This document shows, one piece after another, positions 1-6,056 of a stretch of DNA of 15,313 nucleotides. Numbering within the stretch: position 1 is the stretch's first letter; every line of letters begins with the position of its first letter. This DNA comes from Candidatus Colicola coprequi (lineage in GTDB: Bacteria; Bacteroidota; Bacteroidia; Bacteroidales; Paludibacteraceae): the NCBI GenBank assembly GCA_018065765.1, contig JAGHSR010000132.1, positions 1 to 15,313 on the forward strand, written 5' to 3'. The translations under genes and the position numbers were made by a program. The notes beneath the pieces are model-generated. The model did no database searches and was not told the DNA's origin. It worked only from the letters and a program-made list of their open reading frames with translations.

Positions 1-40
1 ACTACCAATTAGGGACAGACCCTTTTTGGTAGTTTTTCTT
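1..40 (+). terminator. Imperfect hairpin followed by a T-rich tract; probable terminator
   Basis: Bases 1-8 (actaccaa) pair with 26-33 (ttggtagt). After a 2-nt internal loop on each side, 11-14 (aggg) pair with 20-23 (ccct) around a 5-nt loop. A T-rich run follows directly (tttt, c, ttt). This is the form of an intrinsic terminator for a plus-strand gene left of the window, converging on the transporter. The gggacagaccc core resembles dispersed palindromic repeats I recall from several phyla, so it could instead be a REP-like element. Whether it terminates is inference. Confidence 0.5.
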
Positions 41-92
41 TCTCCTCTCCCGCCGCTGTCCTCCAAACATATCTTGGATAATGCACGATGCA

Positions 93-179
93 AAATGGAG
101 AATTGAGAATGGAGAAATGGGGAGCCCCCCGCCCCCCAGAAGGGGGAGGGAGAATGCAAAATGCAAAATGCAAAATGCA
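93..179. repeat. Heptamer repeat array split by a GC-rich hairpin
   Basis: Four 7-bp units (aaatgga, gaattga, gaatgga, gaaatgg) occupy 93-120 and four more (gaatgca, then aaatgca three times) occupy 152-179. Between them, 121-151 is a C-run followed by a G-run. Bases 133-137 can pair with 142-146 around an agaa loop, and the stem can extend imperfectly towards 128 and 150. The units are the same family as the arrays at 1110-1214 and 2599-2654. The block lies just downstream of the transporter stop codon on the minus strand. Apart from this, the hairpin at 1-40 and the short T/C-rich stretch between them, I see nothing in 1-186. Confidence 0.85.
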
Positions 180-186
180 AAAGACC

Positions 187-1107
187 CTATCCTCGACCCT
201 TTCCCTCATAGGGCAAGGGAGATGCGAGGAAGAGTCCTGCGATTACGAGGGCTATTCCTAGGAGTTTAAGTATGGGTAGATGTTCGTTGTAAATAATCAG
301 CATGAACAGTGCTGTGAAGACCGGTCGGATATTATTGAAGATATTGGTTTTGGTGACTCCGATTTTGCGTACGGTATAGCAGAACAAGATAAAAGCCGTC
401 ACGGAAGCGAAAACAGCGAGATAGGCAACTGCGCATAGAGCCGGTAATAATTCATCCATACCGGCAGTTTGAAATGAGTTGTTATCGCCATCCAGAATAG
501 CCCACAAGGGATAGAAAAATATCAACGAAAACGACTGCACGTAAAACACAATACTTAGGGGGGTATATTGATTCGGTATGCGTTTTAGTACGACGGAATA
601 TAGCACAGCGGTCATCACGGCAGCGATAGCGATGGGTATGCCCGTCGTGTCGCCTATGGAGAACTGTTCTTGTCCGCAGAGCACCAGCATCAACATACCC
701 GCTGTTGATACCAAAATGCCGTATATATTATACCGTGTGATTTTCTCGCGCAATAGCAAAAACGCAAGAATCGGTGCCAGGATCGGGTTTGTTGACAGCA
801 TTGCCTCGGCGATAGTAGGGGAAGCCAATTTATCGTAGGACAATGTTTCCAATATATAGTACAAGCACGGTTGAAACAGCGATGCCAACACAAACATGGG
901 TAGATGTTTGCGTTCAATCCGTTGCAACCGCAATATTGCGCTACGTCGGCAGATCAATCCTATGGCTAACATCAGTGCCGCAGCTAAAGTGAACCGCATC
1001 ACAATCAGCGTCAGTGGGGAGAAAGTTATCAAGGCTTGTTTGATGAATATTCCCGACACCGACCATATTAGCATGGCGATGATGATTGATAAGTAAGCTT
1101 TTGACAT
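187..1107 (-). CDS. EamA/DMT-family transporter
   Basis: The 306-residue protein has about ten hydrophobic helices and the two-fold EamA layout. The N-terminal half contains FIKQALITFSPLTLIVMRF and SPTIAEAMLSTNPILAPILAFLLLREK; the second half repeats this with VTKTNIFNNIRPVFTALF and a short NEHL segment. DMT/EamA proteins are inner-membrane exporters or exchangers of small metabolites, and the substrate cannot be read from sequence. The ATG start at 1105-1107 lies 2 bp from the heptamer array 1110-1214, so no normal promoter fits directly upstream. It is probably transcribed with the nuclease gene. The last ~11 residues (SPLPYEGKGRG) are encoded by the hairpin at 197-219 and look like an acquired tail, not part of the fold. 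Confidence 0.88.
   Translation of the reverse strand: MSKAYLSIIIAMLIWSVSGIFIKQALITFSPLTLIVMRFTLAAALMLAIGLICRRSAILRLQRIERKHLPMFVLASLFQPCLYYILETLSYDKLASPTIAEAMLSTNPILAPILAFLLLREKITRYNIYGILVSTAGMLMLVLCGQEQFSIGDTTGIPIAIAAVMTAVLYSVVLKRIPNQYTPLSIVFYVQSFSLIFFYPLWAILDGDNNSFQTAGMDELLPALCAVAYLAVFASVTAFILFCYTVRKIGVTKTNIFNNIRPVFTALFMLIIYNEHLPILKLLGIALVIAGLFLASPLPYEGKGRG
197..219. repeat. Palindromic hairpin inside the 3' end of the transporter gene
   Basis: CCCTT (197-201) and CCCT (203-206) pair with AGGG (210-213) and AAGGG (215-219), with a 3-nt loop and one t/c mismatch. Read on the minus strand it forms the last codons of the EamA transporter, encoding a Pro/Gly/charged tail (PLPYEGKGRG). It resembles dispersed GC-rich palindromes of Bacteroidota intergenic DNA and may also act as the transcript's 3'-end hairpin. 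The hairpin is visible directly; its membership of a repeat family is inference. Confidence 0.6.
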
Positions 1108-1109
1108 TA

Positions 1110-1214
1110 GAATGGAGAATGGAGAAATGAGAATGGAGAGTGGAGAATGCAGAATGCAAAATGCAAAATGCAGAATGCAGAATGGAGAATGGAGAAATGA
1201 GAATGGAGAATGGA
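1110..1214. repeat. 15-unit degenerate heptamer tandem array
   Basis: Fifteen consecutive 7-bp units keep perfect phase over 105 bp: gaatgga (x2), gaaatga, gaatgga, gagtgga, gaatgca (x2), aaatgca (x2), gaatgca, gaatgga (x2), gaaatga, gaatgga (x2). A block of 31 bp at 1109-1139 recurs identically at 1179-1209, offset by ten units. The array fills nearly the whole gap between the nuclease stop (1235-1237) and the transporter start (1105-1107). It therefore lies in the leader or intercistronic part of the transporter mRNA, where it reads as a pyrimidine-rich UCCAUUC repeat. Confidence 0.95.
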
Positions 1215-1234
1215 GATTACTATAGACTGCTGCG

Positions 1235-2674
1235 CTATAAAAGGGGGGAGTTGGTGGTGAGGCTGATGAGGATAGGGTCGTGGTCGGAGAAACGGAAGAG
1301 CAGGTTGCGTTTTGCCGTCGGTGTCATCACACGGCGGATATTGCGGGGGAACGCTTTGATGGTAGGTTGCTCCACCTTGTAGGGTATGTTTTGTTTTTTA
1401 AAATTATACTTGGAGTAATAAGCCGCCGAATAGTAGAAATCGGTATTCCAGTGGACAGGGTGCACGGCTACGACTTGCCGTGCCATTGATGGCGAAGCAA
1501 AAACCCGGTCGAGATAGCCACATTCGCCCCGATAAGAGTAACTGTAGTTGTTGCTATCGTTGTGCATGAGAACATCTTCGTATCCTGCCCGAATGATTGT
1601 TTGGATGGGTTGCTCGAGGCTATAGGAGTTGTAGTCACCCAAAAGCAAGATATCAGGGTCATTGTAGTCTCCGCTATCGTAGGCGGACTGTATGGCTTGT
1701 AGTATATGTTCGACATTAGCCATGCGTTTGGCATTGGCTTGTTGTGGAGTGCCACGTTTGGAACGCGGGTGATTGAGTGAGACCACAAACCTCTCGCCGG
1801 TTTGAACAGACTCGAAGCCTTGTATCATAAATCGATAGGCATAAATACGTGTGTTATTGTCATTGCGGTCATAGGCGAAGCGCAAAGGTCCGTAGGGGCG
1901 CAGACGATGTTTATTGTAGATAAAACCTACAGAAATAGTGTCACCGTCGATGGAGTCGGTATGGACAAATTCGTACGCATCGGTATGTAGGAGGGCATTG
2001 ATATGTTCGGTCAGTTCGCGGGGTGCGGTCAGTCCTTTCTCCAGTTCGCACAAGGTGTATAAATCGGCATGAAAGCGCGCCAACGCCGAAGCCACTTTGT
2101 AGCACTGTAGGGTGTGTTGTCCCTGTGTGTTGCGTCGTGTGGCATAGCCCCCGACATGCACGAAATAGTTTTGTATATTCGCCGAGCAAATCAGCAGATC
2201 ATGTCCTCCCATGTCGGGTAATTTGGTAGATGGTCGATACATTTTAAATCGGGGTTCGGCTCCGGTTTGCAGATGTCGTTCCCCCATCACACGAGCTTTG
2301 AGATTGGTGATGGTAGAACCTAAGGTGAGCGAAAAAGGATATTTGCACTCAAGTTTAACGCGAATCGTTGCATTGTGGCGTGCCAAGCGGAAGTATTCCG
2401 TAGAGTCTCCATCTGCCAATCCGTAGGCGTGTTCGTCCGGCACATAGAGTCGTTCGGGAGCGAGTATAAGCGAGTCGTACATAGTGCCGCATACGACAAG
2501 AGGAGTGGTCAGACAAACGCACTGTCCCTTGTACTGGCTCCAGCCATCGCGTTGGAGTTCATCGTAGGAGACCTTAACCACTGCGGAAGCAGTTTGCTGA
2601 ATGGAGAATGGAGAAATGAGAATGGAGAATTGAGAAATGAGAATGGAGAATGCAAATAATAGATAGCGTTTCAT
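1235..2674 (-). CDS. Secreted endonuclease/exonuclease/phosphatase-family protein with N-terminal OB-like domain
   Basis: The 479-residue protein has a signal peptide (1-31, ending in an A-S-A cleavage motif), an OB-fold-like domain (about 33-150) and an EEP catalytic domain (about 157-479). Catalytic motifs visible are NIQNYF (167-171), a Glu ligand in CELEKG (209-214), SLNHPRSK (299-306), GDYNS (346-350), GYLDRVFAS (386-394) and SDHDP (463-467). These support metal-dependent phosphodiester or phosphomonoester cleavage in the periplasm or outside the cell. DNA, RNA, lipid or sugar-phosphate substrates are all possible; the OB domain mildly favours nucleic acid. The ATG overlaps the aroC stop as ATGA, implying translational coupling. 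Residues 7-26 of the signal peptide are encoded by the heptamer array at 2599-2654. Confidence 0.85.
   Translation of the reverse strand: MKRYLLFAFSILISQFSILISPFSIQQTASAVVKVSYDELQRDGWSQYKGQCVCLTTPLVVCGTMYDSLILAPERLYVPDEHAYGLADGDSTEYFRLARHNATIRVKLECKYPFSLTLGSTITNLKARVMGERHLQTGAEPRFKMYRPSTKLPDMGGHDLLICSANIQNYFVHVGGYATRRNTQGQHTLQCYKVASALARFHADLYTLCELEKGLTAPRELTEHINALLHTDAYEFVHTDSIDGDTISVGFIYNKHRLRPYGPLRFAYDRNDNNTRIYAYRFMIQGFESVQTGERFVVSLNHPRSKRGTPQQANAKRMANVEHILQAIQSAYDSGDYNDPDILLLGDYNSYSLEQPIQTIIRAGYEDVLMHNDSNNYSYSYRGECGYLDRVFASPSMARQVVAVHPVHWNTDFYYSAAYYSKYNFKKQNIPYKVEQPTIKAFPRNIRRVMTPTAKRNLLFRFSDHDPILISLTTNSPLL
2599..2654. repeat. 8-unit heptamer array inside the signal-peptide coding region
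   Basis: Eight units in phase: gaatgga (x2), gaaatga, gaatgga, gaattga, gaaatga, gaatgga, gaatgca. The first 30 bp (2599-2628) are identical to 1110-1139 and 1180-1209. On the minus strand the array encodes residues 7-26 of the EEP protein as repeating heptapeptides (FSILISQ, FSILISP, FSIQ), which make up the hydrophobic core of the signal peptide. The start codon is only 17 bp away at 2672-2674. Confidence 0.93.
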
Positions 2675-3612
2675 GGTAGGAGGATGTTAGAAGTTAAGTC
2701 TGCCAGTACGAGGGCGGTCATGGCTTCGACGACGGGGACAGCACGGACAGCGATACAGGCGTCATGTCGTCCGCCATAGAGGCGTGTCAAAGTAGCAGCC
2801 GGTTTGAACACGCAACGGAAGGTGATGGGTAGTCCGTTGCTTATTCCCCCCTCTATTCCACCCGACTGCGGGCATGGCACTTCGTTAGGATGATATATTT
2901 GGCTACCGCGAAGTGCGACCCCGCGAAAGCCTGTTCCATAATCAAAGCCTTTGCAGCCATTGATGGATAGCATAGCTGCTGCCAGATGTGCCTGCAATTT
3001 ATCTGCGATGGGGTCTCCCACCCCTACCGGCATGCCGTTCACCGCGCACTCCACTATCCCCCCTATTGTGTCCCCTGCTTCGCGCACTTGGCGAATCACA
3101 TTGTCAAACGCCTCGGGGTGAGTTTCCTCCCCGACTTGTACCAACTGAGCGTGGATACTAATGCCGTGATTGTTCAGTTGCTGCCGTGCTATCGTGCCTG
3201 CCACGACTCGAGCGGCTGTTTCACGAGCTGAGCTACGTCCACCGCCACGATGGTCGCGTATGCCGTATTTGCGCTGATAGACCCAATCGGCATGACCGGG
3301 TCGGTAGGTATGACGAAGTATTTCGTAATCGTCGGGGCGTGCATCGGTATTGCGAATGAGAAAAGCGATAGGTGTGCCCAATGCCACCCCGTCCATCACT
3401 CCACTAAGCCACTCAACCTCATCGTTCTCAGCGGCAGGACGTGGAGAGACTCCTATTTGCTCCTTGCCGGAACGACGAAGCAACTCTCGACGGATAAGGT
3501 CGAAATCTATCTGTAATCCGGCAGGGACACCATCTATCACACCGCCGATAGCTCGACCGTGTGATTCCCCAAACGAGGTAAACGTCCATTTATCGCCAAA
3601 CGTATTCGCCAT
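2671..3612 (-). CDS. aroC: Chorismate synthase (short form)
   Basis: Catalyses the last shikimate-pathway step, 5-enolpyruvylshikimate-3-phosphate to chorismate, in the cytoplasm with reduced FMN. Family signatures are clear: SFGESHG (13-19, with the conserved His), RPGHAD (104-109, second His), YGIRDHRGGGRSSARET (116-132), GGIEGGISNG (251-260) and GRHDACIAVRAVPVVEA (281-297). At 313 residues it is shorter than the usual ~350-360. From memory of E. coli and Bacteroides AroC, the missing parts are the loop after QVGEE (about 160), a few residues before PQSGG (about 245), and the hairpin before GRHD (between KPAATL and RLYGG). Active-site motifs are intact, so it is probably functional. The start is fixed by the conserved N-terminus and lies only 10 nt from the -7 box. 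It is the first gene of the operon. Confidence 0.95.
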   Translation of the reverse strand: MANTFGDKWTFTSFGESHGRAIGGVIDGVPAGLQIDFDLIRRELLRRSGKEQIGVSPRPAAENDEVEWLSGVMDGVALGTPIAFLIRNTDARPDDYEILRHTYRPGHADWVYQRKYGIRDHRGGGRSSARETAARVVAGTIARQQLNNHGISIHAQLVQVGEETHPEAFDNVIRQVREAGDTIGGIVECAVNGMPVGVGDPIADKLQAHLAAAMLSINGCKGFDYGTGFRGVALRGSQIYHPNEVPCPQSGGIEGGISNGLPITFRCVFKPAATLTRLYGGRHDACIAVRAVPVVEAMTALVLADLTSNILLP

Positions 3613-3622
3613 AAAAACGCTG

Positions 3623-3654
3623 CAAAATTACAAATAAATTTGTATATGTACAAA
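3623..3654 (-). promoter_or_regulatory. Bacteroidota housekeeping promoter for aroC
   Basis: On the minus strand the -33 box TTTG (plus 3651-3654) is followed by exactly 20 bp and a -7 box TAATTTTG (plus 3623-3630), matching TTTG-N19-21-TAnnTTTG. The aroC ATG is only 10 nt downstream of the -7 box, so the predicted leader is just a few nucleotides. Confidence 0.85.
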
Positions 3655-3670
3655 AAATCTTGTAACTTTG
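3639..3670 (+). promoter_or_regulatory. Bacteroidota housekeeping promoter for the glycosyltransferase operon
   Basis: The -33 box TTTG (3639-3642) is followed by 20 bp and a -7 box TAACTTTG (3663-3670). Its -33 box and that of the divergent aroC promoter form the two arms of a near-palindrome at 3639-3654 (TTTGTATA/TGTACAAA, one mismatched pair). Expected transcription start is about 3674-3678, downstream of the most distal TTG of the GT2 reading frame. Confidence 0.85.
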
Positions 3671-3688
3671 CGGCTTAATTGGCAGAAA

Positions 3689-4819
3689 GTGGCAGTTTAT
3701 TTGCAAAACATATCGACCACAGAGTTTGCCCTTATAGGGGCATTGGTTTTAGTATTGGTATATGAGATATACTATTATTTTCGTTATCTTTGGCTCTACT
3801 CCGAGCGCCACACTTCAGAAGCATATCCTCCGGTAACGGTGATTGTTTGTGCCAAAAACGAAGCTTATCTGCTTCGAGACTATCTGCAAGCCTTGGTTGA
3901 GCAGGATTATCCGGAATACGAAGTGATTGTAGTGAACGATGGCAGCGAAGATGAGACCCCCATTGTATTGGGTGAGTATGCCAAACGTTATAGTCATTTT
4001 CGCTCCACTTTTGTTCCCGTGGGAGCACGTGTGTGTAGCAGCAAGAAATTAGCCCTATCGCTTGCCATCAAGTCGGCTCGCTATGAGCATTTGCTGTTAA
4101 CCGATGCCGACTGTTGTCCTGCATCCAATCAATGGATTAAGCAGATGATGAGTGGATTTGGCGAAGGTAAGCAGTTGGTATTGGGTTTTGGTGCATACTT
4201 TGTGGAGAAGAAAGTCATCAATCGTCTCATACAGTACGACACTCTATTCAACGGATTGCAGTTCATAGGCATGGCTCGTGCCGGCAAGGCATACATGGGA
4301 GTAGGACGCAATTTGGCATATCTCAAGTCAACGTTTCTCAATTCGGGCGGTTTCACGGGTCTAATCAACGAATGTGCAGGTGACGACGATTTGGTGGTAA
4401 ATCGTGTTGCCAATCGCACCAATATAGCAGTAGTTACCACCCCCGATAGCGTGACCTGGTCAGAGCCAAAAGGGAGTTGGCAAGAGTGGATTCACCAAAA
4501 ACGCCGACACTTGAGTGTCTCGCACCTTTATAATCATCGGTCACAACTGCGTATCGGCATAGAACCTGTCATGCGCGCTGTGTTTTATGCATTGATTATA
4601 ACGATAGCGGTAGTGAGTTCCGACCAGATAGTATGGATGATTGCTGGGGGGATGTGGTTTATCAAATGGATTATTCAAGCGTTGGTCCTCAATATTTCAG
4701 CCAACAGATTGGGCGTAGCCAAAGTGGGCATACGAGGTTTGTGGTTGGACATAGTGTTGCCTTTAATAACCTTATATATATTATTAACCAAACGTTTTCA
4801 CCCACAAAATAAGTGGTGA
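3689..4819 (+). CDS. Family 2 glycosyltransferase, membrane-anchored
   Basis: Numbered from the GTG at 3689 (376 aa). One N-terminal helix (about 12-38) is followed by a GT-A domain and two or three C-terminal hydrophobic segments. Motifs are VTVIVCAKNEA (49-59), VIVVNDGSEDET (79-90), LTDADC (137-142, the DxD metal and nucleotide-sugar site), GDDD (231-234) and HQKRRH (269-274), a variant of the QxxRW motif of processive enzymes. It probably transfers a sugar from a nucleotide sugar to a lipid or growing glycan at the inner membrane; donor and acceptor are unknown. The reading frame is open back to a TTG at 3668, but that codon overlaps the promoter -7 box and would not be transcribed. GTG 3689 or TTG 3701 are the credible starts, and no ATG occurs early. 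DUF3467 begins 9 bp after the stop. Confidence 0.87.
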   Translation: MAVYLQNISTTEFALIGALVLVLVYEIYYYFRYLWLYSERHTSEAYPPVTVIVCAKNEAYLLRDYLQALVEQDYPEYEVIVVNDGSEDETPIVLGEYAKRYSHFRSTFVPVGARVCSSKKLALSLAIKSARYEHLLLTDADCCPASNQWIKQMMSGFGEGKQLVLGFGAYFVEKKVINRLIQYDTLFNGLQFIGMARAGKAYMGVGRNLAYLKSTFLNSGGFTGLINECAGDDDLVVNRVANRTNIAVVTTPDSVTWSEPKGSWQEWIHQKRRHLSVSHLYNHRSQLRIGIEPVMRAVFYALIITIAVVSSDQIVWMIAGGMWFIKWIIQALVLNISANRLGVAKVGIRGLWLDIVLPLITLYILLTKRFHPQNKW

Positions 4820-4828
4820 TTTAAGATT

Positions 4829-5134
4829 ATGGAAGAACAAAAACTAAACATTAACCTCTCGCCCGAAGTGGCAGAAGGCACTTATGCCAACTTGGCTGTA
4901 ATAGCCCATTCATCCTCAGAATTTATAGTGGATTTCATCCGTATGATGCCCGGTGTGAAGGAGGCTAACGTCAAATCACGTATTATTCTGACTCCTGAAC
5001 ATGCCAAGAAATTGTTGTTTGCCTTGCAAGACAATTTGGCTAAATATGAGAAACAATTTGGCACTATCAAGATCAATGGCACCCCTGCCCCCGGAAGTAC
5101 AATTCCTATGTCCTTTGGAGGAGGAGAAGCATGA
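4829..5134 (+). CDS. DUF3467 domain protein
   Basis: A small cytoplasmic protein of 101 residues recognisable as DUF3467: LSPEVAEGTYANLAVIAHS, then SEFIVDFIRMMPGVKEANV and SRIILTPEHAKKLLFALQDN, a short conserved core with a Gly/Pro/Ser-rich tail. It has no signal peptide, membrane helix or obvious catalytic residues. The family has no established biochemical function. It follows the glycosyltransferase by 9 bp, and its stop overlaps the start of the phosphorylase gene by 4 bp (ATGA), so it is translated within that operon. I recall that in Bacteroides a DUF3467 gene often follows rpoC; if so, the present location is different. That recollection is unverified. Confidence 0.85.
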   Translation: MEEQKLNINLSPEVAEGTYANLAVIAHSSSEFIVDFIRMMPGVKEANVKSRIILTPEHAKKLLFALQDNLAKYEKQFGTIKINGTPAPGSTIPMSFGGGEA

Positions 5135-6006
5135 AAACATTCCCTGCAAGTCAATTGATAATCAATGCGGATGGTAGCGTCTTCCATCTGCACCTCAAGC
5201 CCGAGTTTTTGGCTGACAAGATCATCCTTGTTGGTGACCAAGACAGGGTAAACATGGTAGCATCTTTTTTTGACAAAGACAGTATCGAATGTGATATACA
5301 GAGTCGCGAGTTCCATACGATCACCGGTACTTACAAGGGCAAACGTATCTCCTGTATCTCTACCGGCATTGGAACGGACAACTGCGATATCGTGATGAAC
5401 GAGATAGACGCTTTGGCTAATATTGATTTTGCCACTCGCACCGAAAAGCCCATTCATCGTCAACTGGAAATCATTCGCATCGGCACTTGTGGTGGTATGC
5501 AAGAAGACATTCCGTTGGGAGCTTTCCTTGTCAGCCAAAAATCCATTGGGTTTGATGGTGTGCTTGCTTTCTACCACAATCGCGATCAGGTAGTGGACCT
5601 TGGCTTCGAAAAAGCTCTTGTGGACTATATCCATTATCCCGCCAAAGCAGCCGTCCCCTACGTGGTAGCCGCCAATGAAGAACTGGTGAACCGTATTGCT
5701 GGTGATGACATGATTCGTGGTTGCACCATTGCAGCCAATGGGTTCTATGGTCCGCAAGGACGTGTTTTGCGTGTGGATGTGGCAGTGCCAGATATCAACG
5801 AACGCATCAGCGATTTTCGATACGAGGGACAACGTATCACCAACTACGAGATGGAAGGTTCCTGCATTGCCGGCTTAGCTCTGCACATGGGGCACAAGGC
5901 TATGACCGTTTGCTGTGTCATCGCTCAACGCAAAGCAGAAGCCGCTAATACCGACTACAAACCGCGTATCAAAGAATTGGTGCAGACCGTTTTAGAACGC
6001 TACTAA
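5131..6006 (+). CDS. Nucleoside phosphorylase, uridine phosphorylase-like
   Basis: Predicted to cleave a pyrimidine (or related) nucleoside with phosphate to base and ribose-1-phosphate in the cytoplasm, for nucleoside salvage. It has the NP-I (PNP/UDP) layout in 291 residues: VGDQDRV (34-40; usually GDPxR, phosphate binding), ISTGIGTDN (76-84), RIGTCGGMQEDIPLGAF (116-132) and TNYEMEGSCIAGLA near the C-terminus, where the Glu of MEG contacts the ribose. The GTDN and DIPLG motifs fit uridine phosphorylase better than purine nucleoside phosphorylase, but the base specificity is inferred. The start ATG overlaps the DUF3467 stop (ATGA). The DPP III gene follows after a 50-bp gap with no visible promoter. 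Confidence 0.87.
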   Translation: MKTFPASQLIINADGSVFHLHLKPEFLADKIILVGDQDRVNMVASFFDKDSIECDIQSREFHTITGTYKGKRISCISTGIGTDNCDIVMNEIDALANIDFATRTEKPIHRQLEIIRIGTCGGMQEDIPLGAFLVSQKSIGFDGVLAFYHNRDQVVDLGFEKALVDYIHYPAKAAVPYVVAANEELVNRIAGDDMIRGCTIAANGFYGPQGRVLRVDVAVPDINERISDFRYEGQRITNYEMEGSCIAGLALHMGHKAMTVCCVIAQRKAEAANTDYKPRIKELVQTVLERY

Positions 6007-6056
6007 TACCAAAGGGGTGTTCTAAGAATGCCCATTAACAAATCAACATTTATATC

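Noticed and set aside
9..269. Short open frames on both strands across 9-209 and 81-269
   Set aside because: Their predicted proteins are mostly translated heptamers and GC hairpins (CILHFAF, PPPSGGRG types). The lack of stops follows from the repeat itself, and there is no promoter or homology.
1110..1214. CRISPR-like array
   Set aside because: The units are 7 bp and contiguous with no spacers, and there are no cas genes. It is a simple tandem repeat.
941..1382. Short open frames reading through the 1110-1214 array (941-1159 minus, 1140-1382 plus)
   Set aside because: Open only because the heptamers lack stops in those frames; they overlap the real transporter and EEP genes and show no domain.
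3668..3688. TTG at 3668 as the GT2 start
   Set aside because: The codon overlaps the -7 promoter box at 3663-3670, so it should lie upstream of the transcription start.
4882..5832. A 316-codon open frame on the minus strand opposite DUF3467 and the phosphorylase
   Set aside because: It is exactly antisense in codon register to the phosphorylase gene, has no recognisable domain or promoter, and the plus-strand genes are clear family members. It is a shadow frame.
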